DNA from: Hymenolepis diminuta
Taxonomy: Eukaryota > Platyhelminthes > Cestoda > Cyclophyllidea > Hymenolepididae
Length of the DNA stretch: 64,000 nt
Assembly: GCA_900708905.1 (NCBI GenBank)
Contig: CAADRB010000001.1
Span: 2,645,831 to 2,709,830 of the forward strand
Direction of reading: 5' to 3'
Positions 25,311 through 36,390 of the stretch are shown here, in pieces. The translations under genes were made by a program, and so were the position numbers. The notes below the pieces were generated by a model, which saw only the letters and a list, made by a program, of their open reading frames with translations, was not told the DNA's origin and did no database searches. Every line of letters starts with the position of its first letter. The stretch's first letter is position 1.

Positions 25311-26801
25311 TACTGAAGGCTAATATAACCTTTGATTGTATTTTTGTTTCACTTAAGTGGATTTAAAATTACTGTCAGACTAGAGGAGAGTTTAGACCTG
25401 AGAGAAAGCTGACAAAATAACTCTCAAAGTTGCAGTTTTTATACTTTGTCTCGGGATGAGTAATTCTCGCAGGTCTTCCCTAAGTTGACCTTAGCTGCAG
25501 CTAATATTGGAATTCAAGGTCAACTTTTTATTCCTTATTTTTCAAATTTGTTGACCCTTTGTGTACCAATTTCTCAAATAAAAATCATTTCCTCAAGTTG
25601 TACATTAGATCATGTCAATATTTAATGCAAGATTACTGATGATAAACGTAGATGTTCCTATTATGAAAATGACATGGGGTGTACAAAAAGTTATATTTAG
25701 GAATATATAATTTAGGTAAATTATTAATTAAACTTCCAGAGTCCAACTAAGGATCTCTAGAACTGACCATATGAAATAATTTAATAAAGATTGACAGTAA
25801 CGGGAGCATAAACCAGTTTAATGGTCAACAGATTATGTTGGGGATCAAAGCAAAACTCTTGCCTAATTATTGCACTGCATAACCAATGCTTCTGAAGTAA
25901 CTAAAGGATAAATATTTTTTGCGATAAGTTTTCCCGGTATTTTTGTATTTGCTTTTACGCTTAATCACAAATAAATTTGTGTTGCTTTTTCCCTCCTCCA
26001 TAACAGCATTTGTAAAACGTAAATATTTTGGCCATTACGACGAAATTGCATAAAATACAGTAAACCAGTTTTGTATTTGTGAAATAATCATATAGCACTT
26101 TTCGATTAGAAGTTATTATAAGCCCTAGATATACAAATTAACTTATCTAGGTGACAAATTCAGATATTTTCAAGCAATAGAAAATCACAAATAATGTGTG
26201 CGGATATTTGTCAATATAATGCCATGTTAGCAAAGGTATTAATTCTTATTTAAAAAAAAAACAAGATAAAAATTTTCATAAAAAATCATCTAAACACGAA
26301 GATTATTAGAAGGGTCAAAAGGAAGATAGTAGCAGGGAGATGGATCAGAAACAACTAAAAAGACAGCGCATCAAACGGCATATTTAAACTACGGCTTCAT
26401 CAGATTGTTCACTTTACACTTAATTGATATTAGCTACTTCATGTCTCTTTGTTTTAAAATTCAAATTTCAATATTGGTTCCCCAAATTCAGGAATGAGAA
26501 TTCGTATCCATGGTATACAGACCAGCTGACTAGATTGGGTGGTATTTCATGCCATCACGATGAATTTATTCTTCCAATAATTAAAAGTTCTCTTTTTATT
26601 ACAATAAATTATGGGTGCCACAAAGTTTGCCAAAAGAGCAACAAAATAAAAGAAGGTTTTGGAAATGGAATTAGTCACTAGCAAACACTGTATTTAAACA
26701 ATTGTCCCCATTACAGCAAAACATCCGTCAGAATTCACAAACTCATTGAGAGAAAAAGTTTTCGAAAGGTCATTATATGTAGAAAAAAAATAGATTCAGA
26801 C
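25311..26801. other. AT-rich spacer
   Basis: An 85-codon frame (26424-26681) is without recognised motifs. No RNA gene or transposon end is seen. Confidence 0.45.
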
Positions 26802-26831
26802 GTTTTAAAGCTAGTTTTCTAGCTTTAAAAC
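26802..26831. repeat. Perfect 13-bp inverted repeat (hairpin)
   Basis: Arms gttttaaagctag (26802-26814) and ctagctttaaaac (26819-26831) pair perfectly around a TTTT loop. It could be a transposon tip junction, a structured RNA element or chance. No terminator-like context is known for a eukaryotic window. Confidence 0.7.
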
Positions 26832-27589
26832 TGTTAATCGCTAATAAATGAAATAGTTGGTTATTCCATCACCCTATGTACAAAGATGGTTCTGGATCTT
26901 AGACTACCGATAATTGCTCTTCATAAAAAGAAGCAAATCTGTCGGGGTAGTATGATCACATATTCAAGAGGTTGGTAAGGTGCATACATCAAAGACTGTT
27001 ATTGCCCATGGCAGTATACAAAGACGTCAACTCGGTTTAATCATCTGAATATAGTTAACAGCAAGCAAATATAATAATGTATGATGCAGGAAAGAGGGTT
27101 AAGGATAATGGGGTTAGAACAATAGGAGTCTTGCTTTGTTTGAATTATGAAAGCATTCAGTTCTTCATGTTCACGTAAGGAATACAGTTCACAATTTAAT
27201 GTTTTTAACGTTGAAATTTCAAGAAATATGTCAGACTCATGGATGAGAATATGTCTCCCAATATTATGAGCCTTATTATCGGTTGGTTTATTTCTGTGCT
27301 TTGTCACCGACTCATTTGTATCTTGTTATAACCAGTGGCAGGTAAATGAGATTAACAGGAATTTTTAACATAGCTGTTGTCAGTGAATCTAGAATTCTAG
27401 TGAAGAAAAACGCTTTTGAACTCTACTGAACTCATTATTACCTTTTACTGGACTGTTTCACTGTTATCCATGTTCATATGCTTTCTAACATCAAAAATTG
27501 CAGAATGTTTTGATCATGGATGATCTTGAATTACAGTTTACAGCGCTATCAAGACTGTCCAATAAGATCTTTCTCGAACAATCTATAAA
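26832..27589. other. Non-coding spacer
   Basis: An 88-codon minus-strand frame (27041-27307) and the start of a 63-codon plus frame (27498-27689) show no domain. Confidence 0.4.
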
Positions 27590-28010
27590 GCACAACCTAG
27601 GTCATCAGACCCACACTAGAATACTCCGGAAAGTTCAGTTTAGGTCATCGATCTTGCAATTGCACATTATGGAAAGTGCGCCCATGTAACCACTTGCGCA
27701 TCGAACATTCGCAGACTTGTGTGCAGATTCTTTCAACCTATCAGTGTTCGAGATCCTCAAAAACCAATCACCATTTCATGCGTCATCACAACCACATTAC
27801 AGACCACCTGTACATACAAGTACTAATGAATGATCGCATCACTTCGCAGCTCCCAATAAAGGAATTCCTAAACAAATTTCCTGTTTTACTGCTTCTTGGG
27901 CTTAGCGTAGCTTAGATCGTGGAAGCACCCTACTTGGAGAATTTTGCCCGAAGTTGACTGGATACTAGTCAGGGGCTCGTAGTACTCCGCGACAAGCAGA
28001 ACGAATTAAT
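27590..28010. other. Moderate-GC block of unknown nature
   Basis: GC content is visibly above the flanks and all three plus frames have relatively long open runs; one is annotated from 27676 to 27915 (79 codons, rich in H, S and T). The text looks more like degraded coding sequence than like the AT-rich spacer, but no frame gives a motif I can name. A decayed transposon gag or an isolated exon is possible. Confidence 0.25.
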
Positions 28011-29204
28011 TTTTCTGATTAAACTAGAGCTTAAATTACATTGAAGAAATATGAGTTAAATATAATTGCGTGTTGGTAAGGATGGGATTTTTTGTAGTTT
28101 GGTATCATGTAGCGCTTTAAACGGTTTCCCTAAATGTGAACTTCAACAATGGTAAATAAACATCTCACAAAATAACAAAACCGATTAACTTTCTATGAAA
28201 TTTAGGAGCAAACGAAATACGATATATGGAATTTAACAAAAAGTCAAAGTTTCTGGATCAAAAATACATTAGAGGCAAGCAGAAGATGGACAGTGAATTA
28301 AATTTTTAGATTAATTCAAAGTTGCGACCTTTTTTTGATTTGAAATGAAAGTAATGAAATTTACAATTAATGTTGCTTTAGAACAAAACTTAAGAAATTC
28401 AGCCGTTGCTTGCCAAACAATGTAGATATATTAAAAATTCTAATGTACATGAATATATTCACTATAAAGAAATTTGTATATGGTCTACCCAATTCTTTAT
28501 TTTCGTGTTCAGTACTTCATTAATGGAGGGAACAAATAAAAGTAGCTCAAAAGTTACGTCATGAGTCTGGCCTAAATAGACTTAGAAATCCTCTTAAACG
28601 AATTATCTTCTTAAAAGTTTACCGGTTACTACAACTTGTCCCAAACGATTGGACCAAGAGTTAGGTAGAAGTATGTGATATCGGAAAACCATAATAGAAT
28701 AAGAGGAAAAAGGGAGGAGTAAGAAAAAAATAGGGAATCTGAAGGAAGAGTAAAAGCGTTAGTTCCGAGTGATTGGAGCTTAGGTTGTGATAAAGAGGGT
28801 TTACTGAAGTACGATTTCATCTGCATTTTTTTAACATTTGGGATGAGCCATCGTGTGGAAGGACCGTTTACCGAGGCCAATCCCAAATATACTCCAATAA
28901 TGAATACCCTGTGGATCAGTATATGAATGGCACTGTCAATCTCATTCCAGGGCTATCGTTATACTATGTTGCGTTATTAAATATTCATATATATCCGAAA
29001 CTGACTTCCGATAATACTTAAGGGTTTTTGTCGATTGAGTAACATAGAGTCACACAGAGATTGCATCCAAGAGCAACCACATATAGTCCATTAAAACGTG
29101 GGAGAAGGCGATCGAGTAGAACTTAAGCCCTTCTTTATTCAATTTCTGGATGCATTATGTTCTCAGCATCGTATCATTATGTTCCAATGTATAAATGTCA
29201 GAAT
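28011..29204. other. Non-coding spacer
   Basis: An 85-codon minus-strand frame (28629-28886) comes from a purine-rich patch on the plus strand (28690-28760). Nothing else is recognised. Confidence 0.45.
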
Positions 29205-29270
29205 TTATTTCTATTGATCTGGGTGAGTTTATGTTTGCGATGTTCAGGTCTTAATGGCTATATAAATAAT
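29205..29270 (+). repeat. Dispersed repeat family E, copy 2 (short)
   Basis: Contains gatctgggtgagtttatgtt, then tgcgatgttcaggtctta. These match the core of the copies at 18530 and 33470. Confidence 0.4.
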
Positions 29271-29412
29271 ATTAATATTATATATGAATAAATATCAACT
29301 CAAATGATTAGGGTATTAGACTTTTGGTAGGAGCTAAAATAGATTTAACAAACTGGAGCTCCTACGAGCTCATTTAAGGTGAACCCAAATCTATTTACGA
29401 TTACTCTGATCT

Positions 29413-29459
29413 ATACACACACATATATATATATACGTATACATATATACCTGTATATT
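29413..29459. repeat. TA/CA-rich microsatellite
   Basis: Imperfect run of alternating purine-pyrimidine (tatacacacacatatatata and continuing). It gives rise to the Y/I/T-rich start of a meaningless 99-codon frame. Confidence 0.8.
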
Positions 29460-30999
29460 AATGAGTTAATTAAGTCACCTGATCGATATCATATCATTTT
29501 CATAAATCATCAATCACCAGTGAATAGCATTTTTATTTCCTCGATAATGATACATTCATGCCCGCACCAAAAGACTCCTGACGTCTACACACTGTCAAAT
29601 AGTAAAATTAAATTTTTATCACAAAATGGAATTACTGAAAGTAGTAAAATAAATTGTAAAAAACAAATTATTTCATAATCTGATCTAATATTTTGTGACG
29701 TCAGTACTGGTACCTGTAATGTTATAATAACAACATATATAAAAATTTGGAGATCAAATTTGTATTTCAAATATCTAATGGAACATCCTAATTGTATGGA
29801 ATCTGTGAATAAATTAATTCATTTTCCTACAAAATAATTTAGAGTTCACTTTGTTTTTAGCTCTAGAAAGCAATGCCGTTTTACAAGTACTAAGGTCACC
29901 TTATTGACCACTTGTATCAGAAAAGGCAGATGTACAGAATTCGCACGATCAATCTTTTAAATTAATCTGCCTGTCGATCATCTCAGTATATCGCTGACTG
30001 GAATTCAGAAGCCTGGTGAATGGATTCAACGGTTTGAAAGTTGAAATTTTATATCATGGTATTATCAATGTACATTCATTAAGTAACAAGCAAATAGCCG
30101 GATACTCTAGGTACATTAATTAATACAAATCCGTTTATTTAAAAATCGTATCAAGAAAACGAATTACCCAATAGCACACATAGCTTTCAAATTCTAGTAC
30201 ATTGAAGGGAGAACTCCGTGGGACTTTGTAGTTAGTTTTTCTACTTTTGACATTGTTTTCCACCTTTGATTTGTAATATTTCCCCACATTTAGCAGAGCA
30301 GCTTTGCGTTTATAAAAGTTATGTGAGAGCGTACATTCGACAGAGCAACAAAAGAAGAGTTGTTGCAAAGCCAACGTCTTCTTCAGTAAGCTAACAGGAC
30401 TTACCAGCATTTGAGTAGTTGCAAGTGCTACTAATATTTGATTGATCTCAATTTTTTCTCTAATTCTACCTTTTATTTTGAAGTGTTTCATAGTTCATTT
30501 TATTTCTATCTTCATAAAATGTATAATTTTTTGTCTTGACCCAGACAATAAATTTTAATAAATTTTATTGGACTGTTGTGATGTGATAGATTAGGATAGA
30601 GTGAGATCCACACACTGATTTTAAATTTAAAATTAAATCTTGCTCTCTGAAAAGTTTTTTTTCCGAAATAGATAAGATACATTCTATTTAATCATTTCAA
30701 TGCGTTGAACACGAGAAACCATCTTCTTCTTTCGAAAAGAGCCAAGTTGGAAACTCCAACACAATTACGAACTTTGTGGCTGTTAAACCAATTTGACCAA
30801 AGTTCGATAGGGAGGTGCATAGCATTTATCATTACATTTATAGGAGACATATAAATGAGAAGATTTATTTTCGATCTCTGGAATTGGTTAAATTTAAGAC
30901 TGCAACCGATGTTTGATGGCATAGTATTCAATTGAAATTTAGCCTATAAGATGATTTAGTGGAAACAAGCTGTAATTCATTAAGTGTACATCTAAATCT
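29460..30999. other. AT-rich spacer
   Basis: Minus-strand frames at 30135-30491 (118 codons) and 30692-30931 (79 codons) have no recognised domain. The 118-codon one is basic with one hydrophobic patch. TGACGTCA occurs at 29696-29703 without other promoter features. Confidence 0.4.
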
Positions 31000-31075
31000 A
31001 GTGGTAGCGCCACTCCCATCTTTATTGCTACAGAGTTGTTATTCGGAATAAGTAGATATGATTTTTCAGAAATAT
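31000..31075 (+). repeat. Dispersed repeat family D, copy 4
   Basis: Contains agtggtagcgccactcccat, then ctttattgctacagag. It matches 12519-12600, with a 2-base insertion in the palindromic box. Confidence 0.55.
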
Positions 31076-31429
31076 TCATAGAACAATTTGCAGTTTGCAT
31101 ACATATGAAATCCAAGATAGGATATTTGATATGAACAGATACTAAGCACAGCCTTTTGTTTATAGTTGAAATTAACTAACTTTTTCAAGAGATATCAAAA
31201 CAATTTCTTCAATATATATTCAAAATGTGGGACAAATAAACTTTACGGGCGATATTTCATATTATTGCGATCAATAACACCTTTTTTCGTTGTTAATATC
31301 ACTAAAAGTTTGAAAGTGTTCAAATTATTCAGTTTAGGTGGAAGTCATCTTTTCAGGAAGTAATTAAATATTCGGATAATTATTAATATTTGAAATATCA
31401 CGATGCATACTTTTGTTATAAACCTAATA
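31076..31429. other. Spacer left of the Gypsy remnant
   Basis: A 65-codon frame (31166-31363) has no motif. May belong to the LTR of the adjoining element, but no match with the right side could be extended this far. Confidence 0.35.
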
Positions 31430-31505
31430 GCCTACAAAATTCAAAGCTCAATAATAGTACGGAATTAAGCTAACTTCAGCAATTTACTCAAAATCCTCAA
31501 GGGTT
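31430..31505. repeat. Direct repeat, left copy (possible LTR remnant)
   Basis: Contains agcctacaaaattc, then gctcaataatag, gga-ttagc and aacttcagcaatttactcaaa. The same series in the same orientation is at 32893-32962, on the other side of the Gypsy-like integrase fragment. This is the arrangement expected of two LTR remnants, though only about 75 bp can be followed. Confidence 0.45.
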
Positions 31506-31549
31506 ACGACCCCGAAATTGTTTATTCATAAGTTTGGATGTTGGTTTCA

Positions 31550-32300
31550 CCTTGAATTGTTTCCAAGGTCTTCTTAAGCGTCCGAAATAACAGTCTGACA
31601 CATGATTGCGTTGGGTCTCCGGAGTTTTGGGATTCTACAGCAGAGAGAGGTAATATTCGTTCATGTAGACCTCCATTGGATCCGTTTTTGGTTAGGAAGT
31701 TAAGGCTGCGTACCGAGTGCGGAGTTATTTAGGCTGTCGCACCCATTTTTGAATGCCAACAAGAAGTACCTATTGTATAGAGGGTTATAAATCTCTTCTA
31801 CTGTCTCCTACTCCTCGTGACACTAGGAGGTGCCTTTTCACATTGCCAGCTAGAGGGGGCAAAAGGAAGATATTTTGATCACAACAAAAATCCTCAAATC
31901 GGGCAGAAGAGAACTGAGCAATATTCCTGGACATAATCACTTTGGGTATGCCATGAGCGGAGGCCGTTGATAGTGGTAGCGACTGTGGCAGATTTAAGGG
32001 GTGTGACCCTTGACCATATTGAATATAAATCCACTAGGATAAGATAAGGGATTCCTTGAATTTTTCCGGCAAGACTGAGGTCGATATGAAACCAAAGAGC
32101 CTTATTTCGAGAGCTCATGGGGAGAAACGAGTACAACCGTTTACTCAACCTCGTCTGCATTTAGCACAACCAATTTTGATACTGCTACGTTTGAACAAGA
32201 AGTACATCTGACAAAGTCGATTTCCTCGGGTTGCTTGCATTTATCATGACAGAAATAAGCTTTGGTTTAGTTCAAATGCGGTTGCACTGATCAAGATATT
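31550..32300 (-). pseudogene. Ty3/Gypsy-like retrotransposon integrase, broken
   Basis: The minus-strand frame 32160-31894 reads FHIDLSLAGKIQG, then YLILVDLYSIWSRVTPLKSA. This is the start of a retroviral-type integrase catalytic core (first Asp in HID, then the YLxxVDxYSxW block). After about INGLR the match shifts to another frame, which reads SAHGIPKVIMSRNIAQFSSA and then RFEDFC; the family motif here is SDNGxQF. The second catalytic Asp is therefore Arg (SRN), and the core is split by a frameshift. Upstream, in yet another frame, RCTSC with preceding CHDKC looks like the remains of the zinc-binding (H2C2) part. Downstream coding likeness fades by about 31550. Integrase joins element cDNA to host DNA; this copy is dead. 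Reverse transcriptase and RNase H are absent. Confidence 0.8.
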
Positions 32301-32335
32301 TTAGGAACTTGCTATTTGGGGATGATTTAGAAATT

Positions 32336-32713
32336 CTAGGGGGAAGGAGGAGGAACAAAAATACAACAACCTTTTTTATGCCTCTTTAAGTGGCATATTT
32401 GGTTTGTCTGGTGATCAAGTAGAAAGGATTTCAAGATAAATTGTTGCCTGGGCACAGTAGGGTCGGAAATATGTCTTGCTGGAACGACTTTAGGCATTGA
32501 AGATTTTCTAGGGTGTGTGAGATTCGTTACTTTTGCACTATTTCTCACTTTTGGGTGTAACTTCATGTTACCATTGGCCGCCTTGACAGGAGTTGCAGTA
32601 GAAAGCACTATGGGAGGTAATGGTATAACAGGAGATTGAGGACGATTTTCATCAGAAATATGAGAAACAGTGGCAATAGATGCGATAGGAACTTCACAAG
32701 GATATTTAACCAC
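32336..32713 (-). CDS. 125-codon open frame within the Gypsy remnant
   Basis: Same strand as, and upstream of, the integrase fragment, inside the pair of direct repeats. The 125-residue product is basic and rich in Pro, Ser, Thr and Lys (for example PQSPVIPLPPIVLSTATPVK), with no clear domain and no CCHC zinc knuckle. Position next to the upstream repeat would suit a gag remnant; the low-complexity composition would also suit a pol C-terminal tail. I cannot assign it. A real host gene is unlikely. Confidence 0.3.
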   Translation of the reverse strand: MVKYPCEVPIASIATVSHISDENRPQSPVIPLPPIVLSTATPVKAANGNMKLHPKVRNSAKVTNLTHPRKSSMPKVVPARHISDPTVPRQQFILKSFLLDHQTNQICHLKRHKKGCCIFVPPPSP

Positions 32714-32892
32714 AGTTTTTTGAAGAAAGAATCCTTATTTCTGCAGAAAAGATTTCGAACATTTTTAAAGTATTGAATAATCCACTGCTTTTTGAGAAAT
32801 CGAGGACTTTTTGCTTTTTAGCATTGCAGAAATCGTCAGAGATAGTACATAATATGTACTTGTCACTATCACATCCTTATTAGCATTCTAAA

Positions 32893-32962
32893 ATAGTCTA
32901 CAAAAGCCTGAGGTCAATAATAACACGGGATTAGCAAACTTCAGCAATCTATTCAAATTTCC
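32893..32962. repeat. Direct repeat, right copy (possible LTR remnant)
   Basis: Contains agtctacaaaagcc, ggtcaataataac, gggattagc and aacttcagcaatctattcaaa. It matches the left copy at 31430-31505 in the same orientation. Confidence 0.45.
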
Positions 32963-33469
32963 GCCAAGCAAAGAAGGCAATTTTAAAGCATTTCAACAAA
33001 TATACAATGTTTGTAAAAATTAACCACAAAATTGTCAGTTTTACCCAACGCTTTCCTTTAAAAGGCATAGTATAACGCAATTAGATGATTATCGTTTCAT
33101 AATTTTGTTCTTATTATTGGACGTCGGAGTGAAAAAAATGCTTCCATCACATGTGGAATAGCACGTGATTGTGAATCAAAACGAAAAAATGTTACTCAAC
33201 AGATGTGTATAGTTTTACCCAATATCTTTTTAACAAAATTCTTGTGGTTCGAAGAATTTAAAATGTTTGTCTTGCAACCGATTAATGTTATTTCTCTCTA
33301 TGGCAATGCAAACAACATTTACAAGTTTTAGTGATGGAAAGTATCTGAACAAGTGAAAAAGCAAAACAGTTATTTATGCAGTGTCGGGTGTGTTCGAGAC
33401 GTCAAGAGTCTTACTTTTGAATTGAAGCATTGAATAATCCCTTCTTCATCAGGGGTTCGATTTACTTTG
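32963..33469. other. Non-coding spacer
   Basis: No usable frame. The word attgaataatcc occurs twice nearby (about 32771 and 33429), possibly reflecting more element debris. Confidence 0.35.
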
Positions 33470-33620
33470 CAATATCCAAATTTTCGTGATTCGATGGCTG
33501 GATGTCCGCGATATTCAGATCTATTTGGAAATTTTATTTAAGTAAACGGTTGGTCATAAAGCTTCAATTCATTTGTACTTTCTTAACGGCATGAGCAGCT
33601 AGATGAAACAAGCAGAGGCA
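33470..33620 (+). repeat. Dispersed repeat family E, copy 3
   Basis: Contains gatggctggatgtccgcgat, attcagatctatttgg, then aaacggttggtcat and a distal ttcttaacggcatgagcagc followed by tagatgaaac. The distal half is matched closely at 49260-49335. Confidence 0.55.
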
Positions 33621-33949
33621 TTTTAAATATATCAAAGCTCATTGGGACCAAATATTGCTAAAATAAATTATAATTTTACCAAGATTTATCCATGATTCCT
33701 TCAATTGGAGGAATTCTACTTTTAGAGAAGATTCCGCGTACTTTTTACAACCACCAAAACCCTTAGCTTCTAATAAGGTAAAAGAATATAGTGACCTCAT
33801 TTCTTATTTATTTATGGAATATTTTTACTTTTCAGCTCCGAAATATCGAGTTTCGCTCATTGCTGCCTAAAGGTCGCCCATCAGTATTTAAGCAACTTAT
33901 CTATTTTCAGATGCTATATCAAATTCTCCTCTTTTGAATTTCTTATTTT
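33621..33949. other. Non-coding spacer
   Basis: Nothing recognised in this stretch. Confidence 0.4.
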
Positions 33950-34080
33950 GCTGATAAGCCACATTATTTGCTCACTAGTTTCATTTCTTCCTTTCCAGTG
34001 CAATTATCCTGCCACCGTGAAATTCGCTAGGCTGGAAATGGCAGCAGTTGAGCAAGATTTTAAAGCAAGAGACTTATTTC
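33950..34080 (+). repeat. Dispersed repeat family G, copy 2
   Basis: Pyrimidine-rich run, then gaaattcgctaggctggaaa, tggcagcagttgagcaag and attttaaagcaagaga. The first part matches 20130-20160 and 37315-37345, and the second part matches 1604-1655. The tail (tttaaagcaagaga) also recalls the ggtcttaaaggcaaaga of family B, so G and B may be parts of one element. Confidence 0.45.
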
Positions 34081-34789
34081 ATCTGGACAAAGGCAGCTTT
34101 TGCCATAGGAATGCGTCTCTATAACTATAATATGTATTAGGATTACAAGATAGCTATAAGTTCATCACGGTAGTTACATTTTACATGAAAAAATCACCGT
34201 TAAAGTACCATAAGATTCACGGTTGGTTGGTCATGCGGATACGCAGTAAGCTCCTCTGTATAATTTTCAGGTTACAAGTATTTACTAAATTGGATTAATG
34301 CATAAGGTAGTAAGGCCCACGATTTTGGAGATTTATTCGACACGATAATTGTTTCGAATAAATATTCACTTTACATATTCTAACTCAAATAGTCAGTAGT
34401 TATCCCCTGATCAAAAATCTTTACTACGATTATCCCAAAAAAAAACCGTTCAGGGAAAATAGTACAGCCATAAATCACATCCAGAATACCTACTTTGAAT
34501 GAGGTTGCCGGCACTTAATGAACTTTATGGTAAAGTGGTTACATTGTGTAAAATCTATAAGTCGCATTTTATTCAGACGAACAGCTGCGAAGTTATGAAA
34601 ATGGGGGTAATGCTACCCTACAATTATCAAATTTATGCGATTTAAGACGCAAACTTTCTTCCGTAGTGGAGTGAATTATTACCAGTTTGCGAAATGTATG
34701 ACAATTAAAACAGACTGAATGCAAAACTTCGTTTCTGAAAATCGGCATCCGGAGCAATTTTCCAACTGAGACCTAGTTTGCAAGTATTC
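34081..34789. other. Non-coding spacer
   Basis: No open frame worth noting; nothing recognised. Confidence 0.45.
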
Positions 34790-34930
34790 CAAAGATCTAA
34801 ATAAACAAGGGGACACCAAATTCAATTCGCATCATTTTCAAGTCCCAAAGGACCTATTCCTTTTCTTTTACTCACATCTCTTTCTAGTAAATGTAATATT
34901 GAAAGCTTTGCAATACCCATTCCAAATAGT
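34790..34930 (+). repeat. Dispersed repeat family B, copy 3 (decayed)
   Basis: Contains ggggacaccaaattc, then a caagtcccaaagg and a pyrimidine-rich tail ending agtaaatg. This is the order seen at 25210-25310 and 15530-15620. The first part of the family is weak here. Confidence 0.35.
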
Positions 34931-35049
34931 ACTTTTAACAGAAATATAAAAAGACTTTCTTTCGGTTAAATTACATTAAATGAATAAATTTATTATTTTA
35001 ATGACCAAAACATTTTATAAATAAACATCGAATCAACGAGAAATTTGGA

Positions 35050-35520
35050 AAAATATCTTTCAAAAAGGGTTTGACCTGTTGGAGTTAGGATAATAACTAA
35101 CGATTCACAGCTAACAAATAACAACAGCAATAACAGTCACCAACTCGTAGCTGTTTGAGTAAGGGCTAAAAACAATCGTGGAGCAAAACACCAAGAGTTG
35201 ATTTGGCCAAAATTGTACTCAAGAGAACCACAACGAGTTTGAAACGAGTGACACAGAGATAGAGGGGAGCGCGCTGAGGGAGAGAGGTGATGAGCAGGAA
35301 GCGTAGGAGCCCGTAACTGACATGCATGCGTTCTTGTGTGGGAAGCAAAGATGGCTTTATATGAGCCACTTGGGTGAGGCCGCGAGAGAGAGTGAGTGCA
35401 GATGTGCTTTTTATTTGAAACGAGGCTGTTATAGAAAGGGGGAAAGTCGATGGACGCGTTTAGACATGACAGACAGGGCCTATGCGCCATGGGAACATAA
35501 AAAACGCCACCCAACTTCGT
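35050..35520 (+). repeat. Long dispersed repeat family F, copy 1
   Basis: GC-richer, purine-rich block sharing a long ordered series of words with 45410-45800: ccaagagttgatt, a gggagcg word, a tttatat/tttatatt word, then gatgtgctttt(t)atttg and a gttataga-aggg/gtaggaaaagg region. At over 300 bp this is the longest matched repeat pair seen. The tttatat word is in the same place in both copies and could be a TATA-like element of an LTR. The frames of 67-125 codons on both strands (35137-35561) follow from the low stop content and are not supported as genes. Confidence 0.5.
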
Positions 35521-36304
35521 GGGCTAGAAACCGAGGTATTGTCCTGGAGAATGCGAAATAATAAGTAATTCTGGAAATGCATAGAGAGTTATCCTTCAGA
35601 CCTATATTTGGAAACGTGATTTCCTCTTTATTGAACATAATTCTGCTGAAGAATCCTCTTACCAAAATTTCCCCAAATTTTATCAGAAAATCATGACCAA
35701 CTTTTTATCATTCTTGTCATAAAATTTATACACTGAAGTTTTGAGATTTACCTGAGACTTTCACCGCCACCCAAAAATTCTTAGACCAGAACTGCTTACC
35801 TTGTCTGGGTATAAAAGGCATTCAACAATTGGAATGCATTCTTTCTAACAGGAAACGAATAGGAAAGAAATGTGGAAAGGTCTTGGAGAGAAAAAGACGC
35901 TTGCTTTTTCGACCAAATAAACGTCCAAGTTTGTAATCAATAGCACAGAGCAATGCAGACGATGCAGAGATATATAAAGAAGAATTTTTTCAAATTTTAG
36001 CGAGTTTTCAATTTATCATAATCGAGATATTAGTTTTTCCAATAAAATCACTAAGCGAAAATTAAACTCTTAAAATAATTTTGTGGTTACAGATGATCTC
36101 TGATCAATCCTATGAACAATAAATAAAATGTTATAGTTAATTTGATTGTCACTCAACCAGTTCTGACACCTTTTTCTCCTAATAGCGAGAACACTGGCAG
36201 GGTTAGGCGAACATGATCTTAACGTAGCAGAGCTCATTAAAGTTAATATTACAATAGATATCCAGTGAACAGAGTGGTCATCTGTACTGATTAAGTCGGG
36301 CTAA
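35521..36304. other. Non-coding spacer
   Basis: Nothing coding or structural recognised. Confidence 0.45.
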
Positions 36305-36390
36305 TAAGAAGGGGGGGGGCAAGTGACAGAATTCGAAACCTCGCAATGCTACTCATTTACCAATGTTGGAAGATTTTTTGAATGGGTAGT
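36305..36390 (-). repeat. Possible second tRNA-like SINE fragment, copy 1
   Basis: On the minus strand, gtagcattgcgaggtttcga is followed by attctgtcacttgcc. The ggtttcgaattc part resembles a B box, and the gtcactt(g)cc ending is shared with the minus strand at 42780-42870. A run of nine G lies at 36311-36319 on the plus strand. The A box is poor, so the call is tentative. Confidence 0.3.

Noticed and set aside
29379..29678. 99-codon frame
   Set aside because: Begins in a TA/CA microsatellite and has no motif.
30135..30491. 118-codon minus-strand frame
   Set aside because: No domain, composition typical of AT-rich noise, no supporting context.
35137..35665. Overlapping frames of 61-125 codons on both strands
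   Set aside because: They lie in the GC-richer repeat family F; its second copy at 45.4-45.8 kb does not keep the frames.
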